Source: Mariniblastus fucicola (GTDB lineage Bacteria > Planctomycetota > Planctomycetia > Pirellulales > Pirellulaceae). Taken from it: a stretch of DNA of 64,000 nt. Below the pieces are notes generated by a model. That model did no database searches and was not told the origin of the DNA. It saw nothing but the letters and a program-made list of their open reading frames with translations. The translations under genes were made by a program, and so were the position numbers. Where the stretch lies: contig NZ_CP042912.1 of NCBI RefSeq assembly GCF_008087665.1, positions 682,001-746,000 on the forward strand, given 5' to 3'. Positions 47,175 through 57,000 of this stretch are shown here, one piece after another (the stretch's first letter is position 1; every line of letters starts with the position of its first letter).

Positions 47175-48755
47175 ATGGAATCCAACTCCTCCGCGCAAGC
47201 CGAACGACATACCAGCGGTATGCTGGCCAAGCTCAAGACATTCTCGATGCTTGGCATCAACGCGATGCCGGTTGAAGTTGAGGTCGACGTTTCCGCACGA
47301 GCGATGCCGAAAACGATTTTGGTTGGACTGCCCGAGGCCGCGGTTCGCGAAAGCACGCATCGTGTCGAACGAGCCATGATTAACTCGGGCTTTGTACGTC
47401 CGGCCGATCGCATCGTGATCAATCTGGCTCCGGCGGAGCTTCCCAAACAGGCGGCGACTTTTGATCTGCCAATCTCGCTGGGCATTCTGATCGGCAGCGG
47501 GCAGATGTCGTCGGATTTGCTTAAAGAGTATGCCGTCGTCGGTGAGTTGGCGTTGGAAGGCCACACGCGTCCGGCCAAGGGCATTCTCTCGATGGCGATC
47601 GAAGCCAGGAACAGTGGCCTTCGTGGGATTGTCGTTCCAACCGAAAACGCTGGCGAAGCGGCCGTCGTCGAAGGCCTTGATGTGATCGCGGTTGGGTCGC
47701 TGACCGAGGCCGTGGGCTTCTTTTGCGGACAGCTCGAGATCGAGCCGACGCCATCGCGCGTTGATGAACTGTTCCAGGAATTTTCAACTTACGAGATCGA
47801 TTTCTCCGACGTCCGCGGTCAGGAAACTGCCAAGCGTGCGATCACGATCGCCGCCGCTGGAAGCCACAATATTTTGATGCTCGGTCCGCCCGGTAGCGGC
47901 AAAACCATGTTGGCCAAACGGATTCCAACCGTGTTGCCGCCGCTGTTGCCATCGGAGTCGATTGAGACGACTCGGATTTACAGCGCCGTTGGACGACTGG
48001 AGAAAGGCCAACCGCTGCTCGCGACACGGCCGTTTCGGTCTCCGCATCACACGATCAGCGAAGCCGGTTTGGTGGGAGGCGGCAGCACGCCGATGCCGGG
48101 CGAGATCAGTATGGCGCATCACGGAATTCTGTTCCTCGATGAGCTTCCTGAGTTCAACCGTCGCACGCTGGAGGTCATGCGTCAGCCCCTGGAGGATCGC
48201 GTCGTGACCATTTCTCGTGCGATGGCATCGACGACTTTCCCGTGTCACTTCATGTTGGTTGCAGCGCTCAACCCTTGCCCGTGTGGCTATCGGAATGATC
48301 CACGCCGACAGTGCAATTGCACGCCACCACAAATCGAAAAGTACATGGGCAAGATCTCTGGGCCGTTGCTTGATCGCATCGACATTCATGTCGAAGTTCC
48401 AGCGGCTCAGTTTTCGGAGCTTTCTTCGTCCAAACCCGGAACCTCCAGTGAAAAAATTCGTGAGGACGTGATTCGCGCGCGGCAAGCCCAGGCGGCTCGG
48501 TTCGCTGGAACGAAGATCATGTATAACGCTCAGATGAGCAGTCGGCAGATTCGCGAGTATTGTCCGCTGCCGCAGGATTGCATCGAGCTGTTAAAGCACG
48601 CCGTAAACGAAATGGGGCTCTCTGCCCGTGCTCACGACAAGGTCTTACGTCTGGCCCGAACCGTCGCCGATCTCGAAGGCGCCGCAGGGATCGAATTCGC
48701 TCATCTCAGCGAATCCATCCAATATCGAATGCTCGATAGAGATATCTGGAAATGA
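47175..48755 (+). CDS. comM: ComM/YifB-type Mg-chelatase-like AAA+ ATPase
   Basis: The ATG at 47175 gives 526 residues (E. coli ComM has 506). The N-terminal Lon-protease-like domain shows VGLPEAAVRESTHRVERAM and INLAPAELPKQ. The AAA+ domain has GPPGSGKTMLAKRIP (Walker A) and ILFLDELPEF (Walker B), followed by a Cys-rich segment (NPCPCGYRNDPRRQCNC). ComM is a hexameric helicase that promotes branch migration during natural transformation. The frame extends upstream to 47013, but that part would overlap the terminator hairpin and is rejected. The stop is 7 bases from the stop of the facing ABC permease gene. Confidence 0.94.
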   Translation: MESNSSAQAERHTSGMLAKLKTFSMLGINAMPVEVEVDVSARAMPKTILVGLPEAAVRESTHRVERAMINSGFVRPADRIVINLAPAELPKQAATFDLPISLGILIGSGQMSSDLLKEYAVVGELALEGHTRPAKGILSMAIEARNSGLRGIVVPTENAGEAAVVEGLDVIAVGSLTEAVGFFCGQLEIEPTPSRVDELFQEFSTYEIDFSDVRGQETAKRAITIAAAGSHNILMLGPPGSGKTMLAKRIPTVLPPLLPSESIETTRIYSAVGRLEKGQPLLATRPFRSPHHTISEAGLVGGGSTPMPGEISMAHHGILFLDELPEFNRRTLEVMRQPLEDRVVTISRAMASTTFPCHFMLVAALNPCPCGYRNDPRRQCNCTPPQIEKYMGKISGPLLDRIDIHVEVPAAQFSELSSSKPGTSSEKIREDVIRARQAQAARFAGTKIMYNAQMSSRQIREYCPLPQDCIELLKHAVNEMGLSARAHDKVLRLARTVADLEGAAGIEFAHLSESIQYRMLDRDIWK

Positions 48756-48762
48756 GCGAAAG

Positions 48763-50406
48763 TTACTCCGGAATGTTTGCCACTGTGGGCAGGATTTCTG
48801 ATTCCTTACGCCATAGCCATTTTCCGAACTCAATAAGGCTCTTGTGATACAGCAACCATGACACTGCCAGCGACAGCAGAGCCAACGCCACGTAGAGCAG
48901 GCTCATGGGAAAACCGGAGATCGTTTCGGCCAGCTGGGCGATCGAAAGCGCCATCCAGGTTGGCGTCATCGCCAGAAACGGACCTGCCAGAATTCCAACG
49001 TACAACGCCACTACCGGGATGACTCGCGCGTTGACGGGCTGCATCGAACCTCGCTTCAGTCCAACGGCGAAGAAAATCGAAATCGCGTTGCCGACAATGC
49101 ACAGCAACAAATAACTGGCCGGCAAACTGATCAGGCTGCCGAGAAACCAGAACGTGCCGACCGGTATAAAACACTGCAAAACGACCATGGTAATCCAGCC
49201 CAACAAAACGGTCGGAATGCCGATCGCAATATTCTTGCCCAGCAAAATGTCTTTGCGTTCAACTGGCGATAAAATGAAAGAACGAAACCCGTCGCGATCG
49301 TAGCTGAACGAGCTAAACAGAAAGGCTGGAAAGCCCAGCAAGGCAACCGCGATCAATCCGGGTTGGAGGAAACTCGCGATCCAGTCCGGGATCACATACC
49401 CCTCCCAGCCCATCAGATATGGCGAACCGAAAACCGCCAGTACGACTACGGGCACGACAGCGGCAAATACTTCAGGGGCCCGTCGTAGATTTTGCATCGT
49501 GCCCATTGCGATCACCGAAACCGGATCGGAGACGTAGGGCAGCGACGTAAACATCTTGCTGTCGAGCCAGTTGCGATTCGACACCGAGGCTTGTTTTCGT
49601 GCCGAACCGGATTCTTCGCCGGTAAACTTTCGCAGGCTTGAGCGGTAGGCAAAGAACAGGCTCGCGCAGCCGATCGCGGACATCGCCAGCGTGCCTAGCA
49701 AGCCGGAAAACCAGTTGCCGGATTCGGCATTCACGATTCCGGAAGGTACCCAACCCAGAGGAACGCTTTTCAGCGTGCCGAGAAAAGATCTTGATTCGGT
49801 AAGCTGGACTCCGCCGATGAAAATTCCGATACACGCCAGCGGCAGCACGGCCATCAAAATTCCGCTCGTCCGTTTGTTCTCCATCTTTTCGGCCAGCCAG
49901 CTTCTCAGCTGATACGTGATCGCCGTCACCATAAACAGAAACGCCAACGTTAGCGGAATCGCGATCGCCGACGTCCAGCCACGTGCGATTGGCATTGCGA
50001 TTGCCAGCCCAAGCATGACCGGCGCTATCGCCAACAAAGTGAAATTTGCAAACGTGCTGAGGTAGTTCAGCAAAAACGCTCCCTGGAACGTCATCGGCAG
50101 ATGCAACAGTTTGTCGATCGAGATCACGTCGTTTTGCTGAAGCCGGTTCAGTACATAAAAGCACCACATCACCAGGAATCCCAGCACGATCGCGTTCCAG
50201 ATCACCAGAATGCTGCTCACCTCCCGACCGCTCATCCAGGACGCGCCGATTCCGATCGCGCTGACGAACGAAGTCACCGCAAACAGCAAGATTCCAACCG
50301 AGGCGATAGAATACAGAATGGAGTTTACGCGACCGCCTTTGCGGATCTGATTCAGCGACAGTTGGAATCGAAGCCGCATCAGTGCGAGGAACTGACTCAA
50401 ATTCAT
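48763..50406 (-). CDS. ABC-2-type transporter permease
   Basis: A 547-residue protein with about twelve hydrophobic segments and no ATPase motif. A soluble loop of about 45 residues near 235-280 separates the two halves. The ATG overlaps the stop of the ATPase gene by four bases (ATGA), so the two are translated together. It is probably the membrane part of an exporter of unknown substrate; sequence does not show whether it is a drug, lipid or polymer transporter. The C-terminus is Trp- and Glu-rich and faces the stop of comM. Confidence 0.88.
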   Translation of the reverse strand: MNLSQFLALMRLRFQLSLNQIRKGGRVNSILYSIASVGILLFAVTSFVSAIGIGASWMSGREVSSILVIWNAIVLGFLVMWCFYVLNRLQQNDVISIDKLLHLPMTFQGAFLLNYLSTFANFTLLAIAPVMLGLAIAMPIARGWTSAIAIPLTLAFLFMVTAITYQLRSWLAEKMENKRTSGILMAVLPLACIGIFIGGVQLTESRSFLGTLKSVPLGWVPSGIVNAESGNWFSGLLGTLAMSAIGCASLFFAYRSSLRKFTGEESGSARKQASVSNRNWLDSKMFTSLPYVSDPVSVIAMGTMQNLRRAPEVFAAVVPVVVLAVFGSPYLMGWEGYVIPDWIASFLQPGLIAVALLGFPAFLFSSFSYDRDGFRSFILSPVERKDILLGKNIAIGIPTVLLGWITMVVLQCFIPVGTFWFLGSLISLPASYLLLCIVGNAISIFFAVGLKRGSMQPVNARVIPVVALYVGILAGPFLAMTPTWMALSIAQLAETISGFPMSLLYVALALLSLAVSWLLYHKSLIEFGKWLWRKESEILPTVANIPE

Positions 50407-51230
50407 TCGCTCGTTTCCCCGGCAACCGTCGACTCAGAAACTTCAGAGGAAAACGCACTCGCTTTGTTGCCTCCATCGAGCCAACCAAGATTCGGTGTCT
50501 CATCTTCGGTCGTGCCGACGAGTTCGATGAAGCGATTCTCCAGAGAAGTCTTTGCCCTCAATTCCTCCAGCGAACATTGCTCCACCAGTTGTCCGTTGGC
50601 GATGATCCCAACGTGAGTGCAGATGCGTTCGACAATTTCCATCACGTGCGTCGTCACAAAAACCGTCGAACCGTTGGCAACGTAGTCCATCAACAGATCG
50701 CGGATCGATCTCGCAGTCACCACGTCGACTCCTTCAAACGGTTCGTCCAGGAACAAGAGCGACGGATTCGGCAGCAGTGCCGCGGCAAGAGCCAGCTTCT
50801 TTTTCATGCCGTGTGAATACTCGACGGTCAGCTTCTTCTCCACGCCTTCAAGTTTCAGCAGTGTCAGTAGTTCTTCTCCGCGACTGACGATCGTGGCTTT
50901 GTCCAGCGAGTGCATCCGGCCGACAAACGCCAGGTATTCTCTTGCCGTGAGATTGTCAAAGAGAGCCAGATCTTCCGGCACGACGCCGATCCGTTTCTTG
51001 ATCTCAATGCCTTGAGCCGCGTCCCACGGGTCGCCGCCGAGCAGTTCGACCGCACCGGAAGTTGGCTTGAGGATGCCGGTCAGCATTTTGATCGTCGTCG
51101 ATTTTCCGGCTCCGTTGGGCCCTAAAAAACCGTACAGGCTCCCGGGTTCGACGTAAAGGTTCACGTTGTTGACGGCCTGAAAATCGTTGTAGTATTTCGT
51201 CAGTTCGCGAGTTTGTATGGCAGGAGTCAT
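50403..51230 (-). CDS. ABC transporter ATP-binding protein
   Basis: The ATG at 51230 gives 275 residues. Walker A GPNGAGKSTT, a Q-loop region, the signature variant YSHGMKKKLAL in place of LSGGQ, Walker B LLFLDEPFEGVD and the His switch VTTHVME are present. The frame upstream to 51401 has no ribosome site and crosses the neighbouring gene's stop, so it is rejected. It energises the ABC-2 permease that overlaps it. Such pairs often export antibiotics or surface polymers, but nothing here fixes the substrate. Confidence 0.93.
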   Translation of the reverse strand: MTPAIQTRELTKYYNDFQAVNNVNLYVEPGSLYGFLGPNGAGKSTTIKMLTGILKPTSGAVELLGGDPWDAAQGIEIKKRIGVVPEDLALFDNLTAREYLAFVGRMHSLDKATIVSRGEELLTLLKLEGVEKKLTVEYSHGMKKKLALAAALLPNPSLLFLDEPFEGVDVVTARSIRDLLMDYVANGSTVFVTTHVMEIVERICTHVGIIANGQLVEQCSLEELRAKTSLENRFIELVGTTEDETPNLGWLDGGNKASAFSSEVSESTVAGETSE

Positions 51231-51297
51231 GCAGAGGGTACCCGGAATGCGGCGTATTTGTTTCGCCGATTGTTTTATCTTGCATCGTCGCGTGTGG

Positions 51298-52038
51298 CTA
51301 TCGCGGGCCTTTGAGTTTTCGGTAGCCGCGGATGAAGCACAGCATCGCTGCTTGTAGAAAGAACCACCCGGCCGTCGCCACGGCGAAACGGAGCCCTCCA
51401 ACCGCGTTACTGATTGCGAACGCGACTGCGATCCAGGCGGTCGCGATCATCATGCTCAGGATGGAAAGCTGAAACCTGGGCCGCTCCGTCGTGACCAGAT
51501 AATCTCCATTGGCAAACTTGCCAGAAGTGCGAGCGGCTCCGAAAGCTCCGAGCGACATCGCGAGAACCGGCCCGAGGATGCCGATCGCAATCAACTGTTC
51601 AACGTCGACTCCGAGATCCAATGAGAACAAAACCCACACGGTCGGGATGTAGCCCGCGAGACTTCCAGCAGAGACGGCGGCAGATTTTGCATCCAGCGGA
51701 TAGCCCAGCGACCAATTCATGACGATGATCAACGCAATGGAAAACATGCCTGTGAAAGCGCTTATGATCACGCCGAAGGCTGCTCCAACGATTGAAACCA
51801 TCCCCATCAACATCAAAGCTTCCGACGGGGCTGGAGAGAACGATCCGAAAAACAGCACTGAGAAAACGGTGGCGACAACGCAAAGGCAAAACGGATAGAA
51901 GCTTCCTGCTGCGATGATGCCAAACAGCCCTCCTGCAACATAGCTGGCCTGTTCTTCATTCTGGATGTAGACCGGAGTGGCCAATGGTTTGGAGGAATCT
52001 TTCACAGTTGCGAACCGCGTAGAAGACGAGCAATGCAC
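51298..52038 (-). CDS. Polytopic membrane protein, 246 aa
   Basis: Six to seven hydrophobic segments with short polar ends and no recognised motif. The N-terminus up to residue 30 is hydrophilic. It lies just upstream of the ABC ATPase gene on the same strand (67 bases), so it could be part of that operon, but no conserved partner is known to me. Function unassigned. Confidence 0.75.
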   Translation of the reverse strand: MHCSSSTRFATVKDSSKPLATPVYIQNEEQASYVAGGLFGIIAAGSFYPFCLCVVATVFSVLFFGSFSPAPSEALMLMGMVSIVGAAFGVIISAFTGMFSIALIIVMNWSLGYPLDAKSAAVSAGSLAGYIPTVWVLFSLDLGVDVEQLIAIGILGPVLAMSLGAFGAARTSGKFANGDYLVTTERPRFQLSILSMMIATAWIAVAFAISNAVGGLRFAVATAGWFFLQAAMLCFIRGYRKLKGPR

Positions 52039-52094
52039 ATCAATTCTACGCAGGGTGGTTCGGAACTGTTTCGGGAAATCGCACGCGTCGCCAG

Positions 52095-53207
52095 TTATCG
52101 GCCCTTAAAGTTCAAAACGGGCCTTCGTTTTTCGACGATTCGAACAAGGTCCCTCTGAGACTTCATGACTTCGCGGATATTCTTGTATGCCGACGGCGCC
52201 TCATCAATCAGCCTGGCCGAATTGCGTTTGTCGAACCAGACGCCGTTCATCTCGCGGCGAAACGTCTTGCTGGGAATTCGTTTCGCGGCCTCCTTTCGGC
52301 TCATCGATCGCCCTGCCCCGTGAGAGCAGGAATTCAGGGCGTCCTCGTTTTCGCGACCGGCGACGGCATAGGTTGTCGTGCCCATCGAGCCCGGAATGAT
52401 GCTCTGTTGATCTGTTAGCAAACGTTGGGCTCCTTTTCGGTGAACCCAAAACTGTCGTTCGCCAAACGATTCTCTTTGGACGTGGTTGTGATCCAAATGA
52501 ATCATCGTGTTGCGATGCACGTCGAAGTCCAATTTCGAAAGCACGTCCCGTTCGATGGCATCAAGCATCGCCAGTCGATTCGCGGCGGCGTATTGCCGAG
52601 CCCATTGAAGGTCATTCAAAAGATGTTCTCCGGCGATGGAATCAGCGTCAAGAAATTTAAGTCCTGAAGCGGAATCCGTTTCGGCATCTCGAAGATGGAA
52701 AGCCGATATGGCTTGACCGATCGCCCGAGAACCACTGTGAATCAGCAACCATAGCTGCTCCTCCTGGTCACGCTGCAGTTCGACAAAATGATTGCCCCTT
52801 CCCAACGTTCCCAATTGCCAGCGACCTTCTCGAGAGAAAACCTTCTGTAGCGGCGCCGCAGAAAGTTCAATGTCGAATTCCGGGGTGACTGCCACTGAGC
52901 GTTTGCAGTTGGGTACGGCGCGATAGAGTCCAGCGAGCAACCTGGCGGCGATGGTTTCGTCGATGTGTTGCTCGCGCAAACGGACCGTCAGATATCCGCA
53001 GCCAATGTCTCTGCCGATGCACTGTGGGTAGATCAATCGCTCGGACGCGACGACCACTCCGTTGCAAACATCGCCCGCAAGATGAACATCCGGCATTACG
53101 GCGATGCGGGCAACGCCTTCTGCTTTCGCCAGCCGCTGAAGCCGTTGTTCAATCGCGGCGTCCAGTTTGTGAGGCCCCCATTTTCTGATCGAAGCTTGAC
53201 TACTCAT
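52095..53207 (-). CDS. rtcB: RtcB-family RNA ligase
   Basis: A 370-residue protein, shorter than E. coli RtcB (408) but with the expected active-site residues in order: RDIGCGY (metal-binding Cys), GTLGRGNHFVE, LLIHSGSRAIG, DHNHV, and SCSHGAGRSMSR, whose His is guanylylated. RtcB joins 2',3'-cyclic phosphate or 3'-phosphate ends to 5'-OH ends using GTP and manganese, in tRNA splicing or RNA repair. The start overlaps the end of the RbfA-like gene by 8 bases, with GGAGG inside that gene as ribosome site. The pairing suggests a role tied to ribosome or rRNA maintenance, which is inference. Confidence 0.9.
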   Translation of the reverse strand: MSSQASIRKWGPHKLDAAIEQRLQRLAKAEGVARIAVMPDVHLAGDVCNGVVVASERLIYPQCIGRDIGCGYLTVRLREQHIDETIAARLLAGLYRAVPNCKRSVAVTPEFDIELSAAPLQKVFSREGRWQLGTLGRGNHFVELQRDQEEQLWLLIHSGSRAIGQAISAFHLRDAETDSASGLKFLDADSIAGEHLLNDLQWARQYAAANRLAMLDAIERDVLSKLDFDVHRNTMIHLDHNHVQRESFGERQFWVHRKGAQRLLTDQQSIIPGSMGTTTYAVAGRENEDALNSCSHGAGRSMSRKEAAKRIPSKTFRREMNGVWFDKRNSARLIDEAPSAYKNIREVMKSQRDLVRIVEKRRPVLNFKGR

Positions 53208-53631
53208 TGCCTGGTCCTCCCGAGTTTGCCTGAGAAACAGAGAACGTCAGGTTAGGCACACGTTTGCGATGAATCGCTCGTGAAATTTCGAACTGCAGCC
53301 GTGCAGTTTGGTTCCGGATCGCGATGAGTGCGGTGTCTGGATCGAAATCTGTGAGGTCGCATTCGACGTGGATCAGCAGGCAGGAGCTGTCCGGCGCTGG
53401 CACGACCCCGACCAGAAACATTGACTGCACGATTGAGTCGTCGCAGTCGTTGAGGCACAGGTTGAGCGTGCGTGCGACTTGTTGGCAAAGCTGTTTGGTC
53501 TTTCGGTTTTCCTTTCGGTTGCGTTTGGATTTGAAGTACGTTCGTGGATCGATTCCATCGTCTTCGTTAATTTCTCCGCACAGTTCCAACATGGATGCGC
53601 GCAGTTTCTCCGTCTTAATTTTTCGTTTCAT
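53200..53631 (-). CDS. RbfA-like small protein upstream of rtcB
   Basis: A 143-residue protein with a basic N-terminus. The part KTKQLCQQVARTLNLCL and then GVVPAPDSSCLLIHVECD has the helix-strand pattern of ribosome-binding factor A, which docks on the 30S subunit during maturation, but the match is loose and the canonical Ala-rich central strand is altered. It overlaps rtcB by 8 bases, so both are translated from one message. It could be an RbfA paralogue used under stress or a divergent regulator. The housekeeping rbfA gene is not in this window. Confidence 0.6.
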   Translation of the reverse strand: MKRKIKTEKLRASMLELCGEINEDDGIDPRTYFKSKRNRKENRKTKQLCQQVARTLNLCLNDCDDSIVQSMFLVGVVPAPDSSCLLIHVECDLTDFDPDTALIAIRNQTARLQFEISRAIHRKRVPNLTFSVSQANSGGPGNE

Positions 53632-54023
53632 CGTATACCTGAAAAAAAGAGTCGCTGGTTTGGCAGCGAGAGTGCGATTGGAAAGAAGGGCGGCGCGAAC
53701 CGCGGCACTCAGTGAACAGGCGCAGGAGATGGGTCGCTCGCGAAATGGAGCTTCGGCGAACGGCTACAAGTCGCGAACTGCGTCAAAGAGCACGGCAGGT
53801 TCGCGGGTTGCAATTTTTGGCTGGTATTTCACGGGACTGTCCTCAAAGATGAAATATGGGGCACGGTCTCCACTGTGGATTTGTCCACAAATCGGAGCCA
53901 CTGAACCGCGTAGGACCAGACCCGTTCGCTGAGCAAAGGTTCGCGCGCAAGAGCATATGGACAGAATTAATAAGCGAACGGAACTTGGCCACTGGCTGGA
54001 TGCCAATGCCGCACGCGGTCAAA
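53632..54023. other. Intergenic region upstream of RbfA-like gene
   Basis: A 392-base gap between two minus-strand units; it lies upstream of the RbfA-like gene. I see no convincing promoter consensus, RNA gene or ORF. Short plus-strand frames are shadows. Confidence 0.4.
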
Positions 54024-57000
54024 CTACGCCGGCTGAACCAGACTGCCGTAATCGTCTTGTGCCGCAAGGACTTCAAACCGTCGACGCGTCGAATCGGCTT
54101 GTTCAAAAACAGACGCCAGGCTGATGCGGTCAACAAATCCGCCAGGGTTGAGCAATGTCAGTGCTTCGACTCGCTTTTCCGGATCGTTCATGTCCGTGAT
54201 GCGAATTCCGTCGCCGTTGACATTGAAACGACCATCAAGTTCAAGGCGAATCAACAGGTCATTGCCCAATCGCGCGAACGTCATGTCTTCCTGGATCGAA
54301 TCGTAGTCGTACATCCCCTCGATGCGAATCACATCCAGCCCGCCCGACGGCAAACTTCCGCCATCGGCGGTCGGAGTCGCCTCCCGAATCACGTCCTGAT
54401 GACTCGCGGGTCGGAAAATGTAGTAGTCATCGCCACGTCCCCCTTCCAACCTGTCGTTGCCCGGTCCGCCGCGGAGAACATCGTTGCCACCATAGCCTGC
54501 AAGTCGATTGTTTTCCTCGTTCCCGACAATTCCATCGTCGCCGAAACCACCCAGGCCATCCAGCAGAATTGCATCGGGTCCGTTTTCAACGACGCGATAA
54601 ACATTTCCTTGCACCGAACTTGCAGAGCCTTGCCGTAGATCAATTTCCACCGGATCCACAGAACCGGTTGCGGAAATGTTGTAGCGTTTTGAACTGCTGT
54701 AATGAGTTGCAAGCAGAGCCTGGGCCAATGGTTCGTCTCCGTTGAGCCGAACGGTGTAGATCGAACCTGAGTTCGTTTGAGAAGTGTTCGTCACCGCGCC
54801 CTGAAAGATCGTCGCTCTATCGGCCGCAAGCGGCGTCGTCGGATAAACGTCTTCGAATCCCGGTTCCACCATTGTGCCCATCACCGAAGTCAGTCGGTCG
54901 ACCGAATCAGAGACCTGCATGCCGATTCCTGTGCCGACGGCCTGAAGAAGTTGATACATGCTTTGGGCCGAACCATCAAACAGGTCGGAAGTCGAATTAA
55001 TGATCACATCGTGCCCGCGTCCTTCTCCCGGAGCGTAAGCAATCAAGGGTTGGTCCGGGCCAAGGTCAGCTTTGAAGACGTGCATGGCAATCGCCGAACC
55101 GCCTCGGCTCACGTTGATTCTGGACATGTCATTCCAGCGAAAAACAGCCCTGCTGAAACTCGTCCGTTCTTCTTGTGTCAGTTCTTCAAAGCTTTCAAAC
55201 TGGGGGTCGTCGGCGTATTCAGCCGGAAGCGTGTCAGCGAACTGATACTGAAGGTAGGTGCTGTATGGATCGGCCGCCAGCTCTTCCGATATGATCTCTG
55301 GAATCACTTCAACGTCGGCAACCCGGATGTGCCCCCAGTCCTGCTTGACCCCGGTTCCGTAGATTCCTCGAAGGTAAAGGTCGCCCGGCGTTTCAGACGA
55401 TTCTGCGACAGAAATTTCAGCCCATTGATCGGGCGTGACTTGAGTCAAAGTGTTTGGCTCAATCGTCAGATCACCAGCTTGCAGCCGAACTTCCGAGTAA
55501 ACTTCCAGCGGCAGCCCTCGGAATCGGTAGGCCACGTTGCTGGTGTTGAACCACTGGGAAATCTCCGACATGGTCAGTGTCTTGTAGGCCGCATTTTGGC
55601 GGATCGAAAAGGAATATCCGCGCGGCTTTGGCACATCGGAGGTAGGGTCGCGAGCGACGAAATAGTGATCGCCCGTCTCCGTCGCGTAAAAGTAGGACTT
55701 CTCGCCGTTGCTCACCAGGTCATTGAAGTCAACCTCCGCCCCGCCGGGCCGACGCATCGTATACTTCGCGTTGAAATAGTTGCTGTCAACTTCATACCAC
55801 GAATCGGCACGCAAGTGGATTCGATGAAAGTCAGCGTCGCCATCGAAGTCGATTGCGTTGCGAACATGGCCTCTGCCGGCGATGAACTGAACATTCCAAC
55901 CCGTTGATGTATTTCCTCCTGCCCGGTCTTGCAGAGACTGTGTTAACTGCCAGGCACCGATGTTGTCGTCCTCACTGTTAACCAGAACGTAGGCCGCGTC
56001 GCTGGCATTACCGAAGGCTCGCAAGTTGACTGTCGTTCCTGCCGGATAGGTTTGCAGCAGGTTGCCGTTGGTGTCGTAAGTCGATAGCTGAGCATCGTCG
56101 AGCGGGCGATTGCCATACGATTCCAGATTGAGCTGATAGAACGCGTAGGGCTGAAGGTCAATTCGGAAGATGTCGAAGTCATCGGCGTCTTCGATCGCTC
56201 CGACCAGTGATCCGACGCCGAACGAATTTGCCGCACCAAAAGTTGTCGCAGGATAGTCGTCCCGATAGATCGGTGCGGCCTGCCAGTCACCGTATCCTTC
56301 GACCGACACGAAAACATCCCCGGCGGAATCGGCCTGGAATCTGTACGCGTCGTCGTCGATCAGGTTCCCGTCCAGGTCGTAAATCTGAATGCGTCGAATC
56401 TTGTCCGTTTTGTCGAATGTATACGTGAACCCGCGATCCATGTGGAAGCGGAACCAATCCTCATCGCCTTCCCAGTCATTTCGCCCGAAAGCGACCTGGC
56501 GAAGATGCATTCTGGCTGTCGTTGCCGTCGAGCTAATATAGTCGTCGAGATTGGGAATCCCCAGCAAGTACGTTCCTTGCGTTCCCTTACCCGATGCGCT
56601 CAGATAATAAGTCCCCGTGTCCGTCGGTGTGAAAGAGATGCGGGCATTGCTGCCTTCGCCCGAGTTGTCGTCTTCTGCAAGTAACTCGATCGAGTTGTAA
56701 AGTTTCAAATGCGGATCGACCAGCGTGGAACCCTGCGCTCCGTTGCTGGCGTAACCGAGTAAGTCGATCTGGTACGTCGTGCCGGCGCGCAAGCGAACGC
56801 GAAACATGTCCGCATCACTATCGGTCGTGATGCTGCCGGCGTGTCGCTGCCCGAAGTTCGGCTGGAAGTCACGCGATGTCTGTCGCGTATCACCGGTGAT
56901 GTCGGCGACCAGAACCTGGCTGCGATAGTAGCCCGTGTTCCTTGCCGTGATGCCAAGGAAACGTTGCCCGCTGTTTTGGACGTGAGTGTAATCGTGTTGC

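Noticed and set aside
54905-54965. Active serralysin zinc site
   Set aside because: The stretch reads LLQAVGTGIGMQ, which lacks the three His ligands and the catalytic Glu, so the protein cannot be called an active protease.
54777-55907. Plus-strand frame of 376 residues inside the RTX gene
   Set aside because: Antisense to the RTX coding sequence, with no start signal or recognisable fold.
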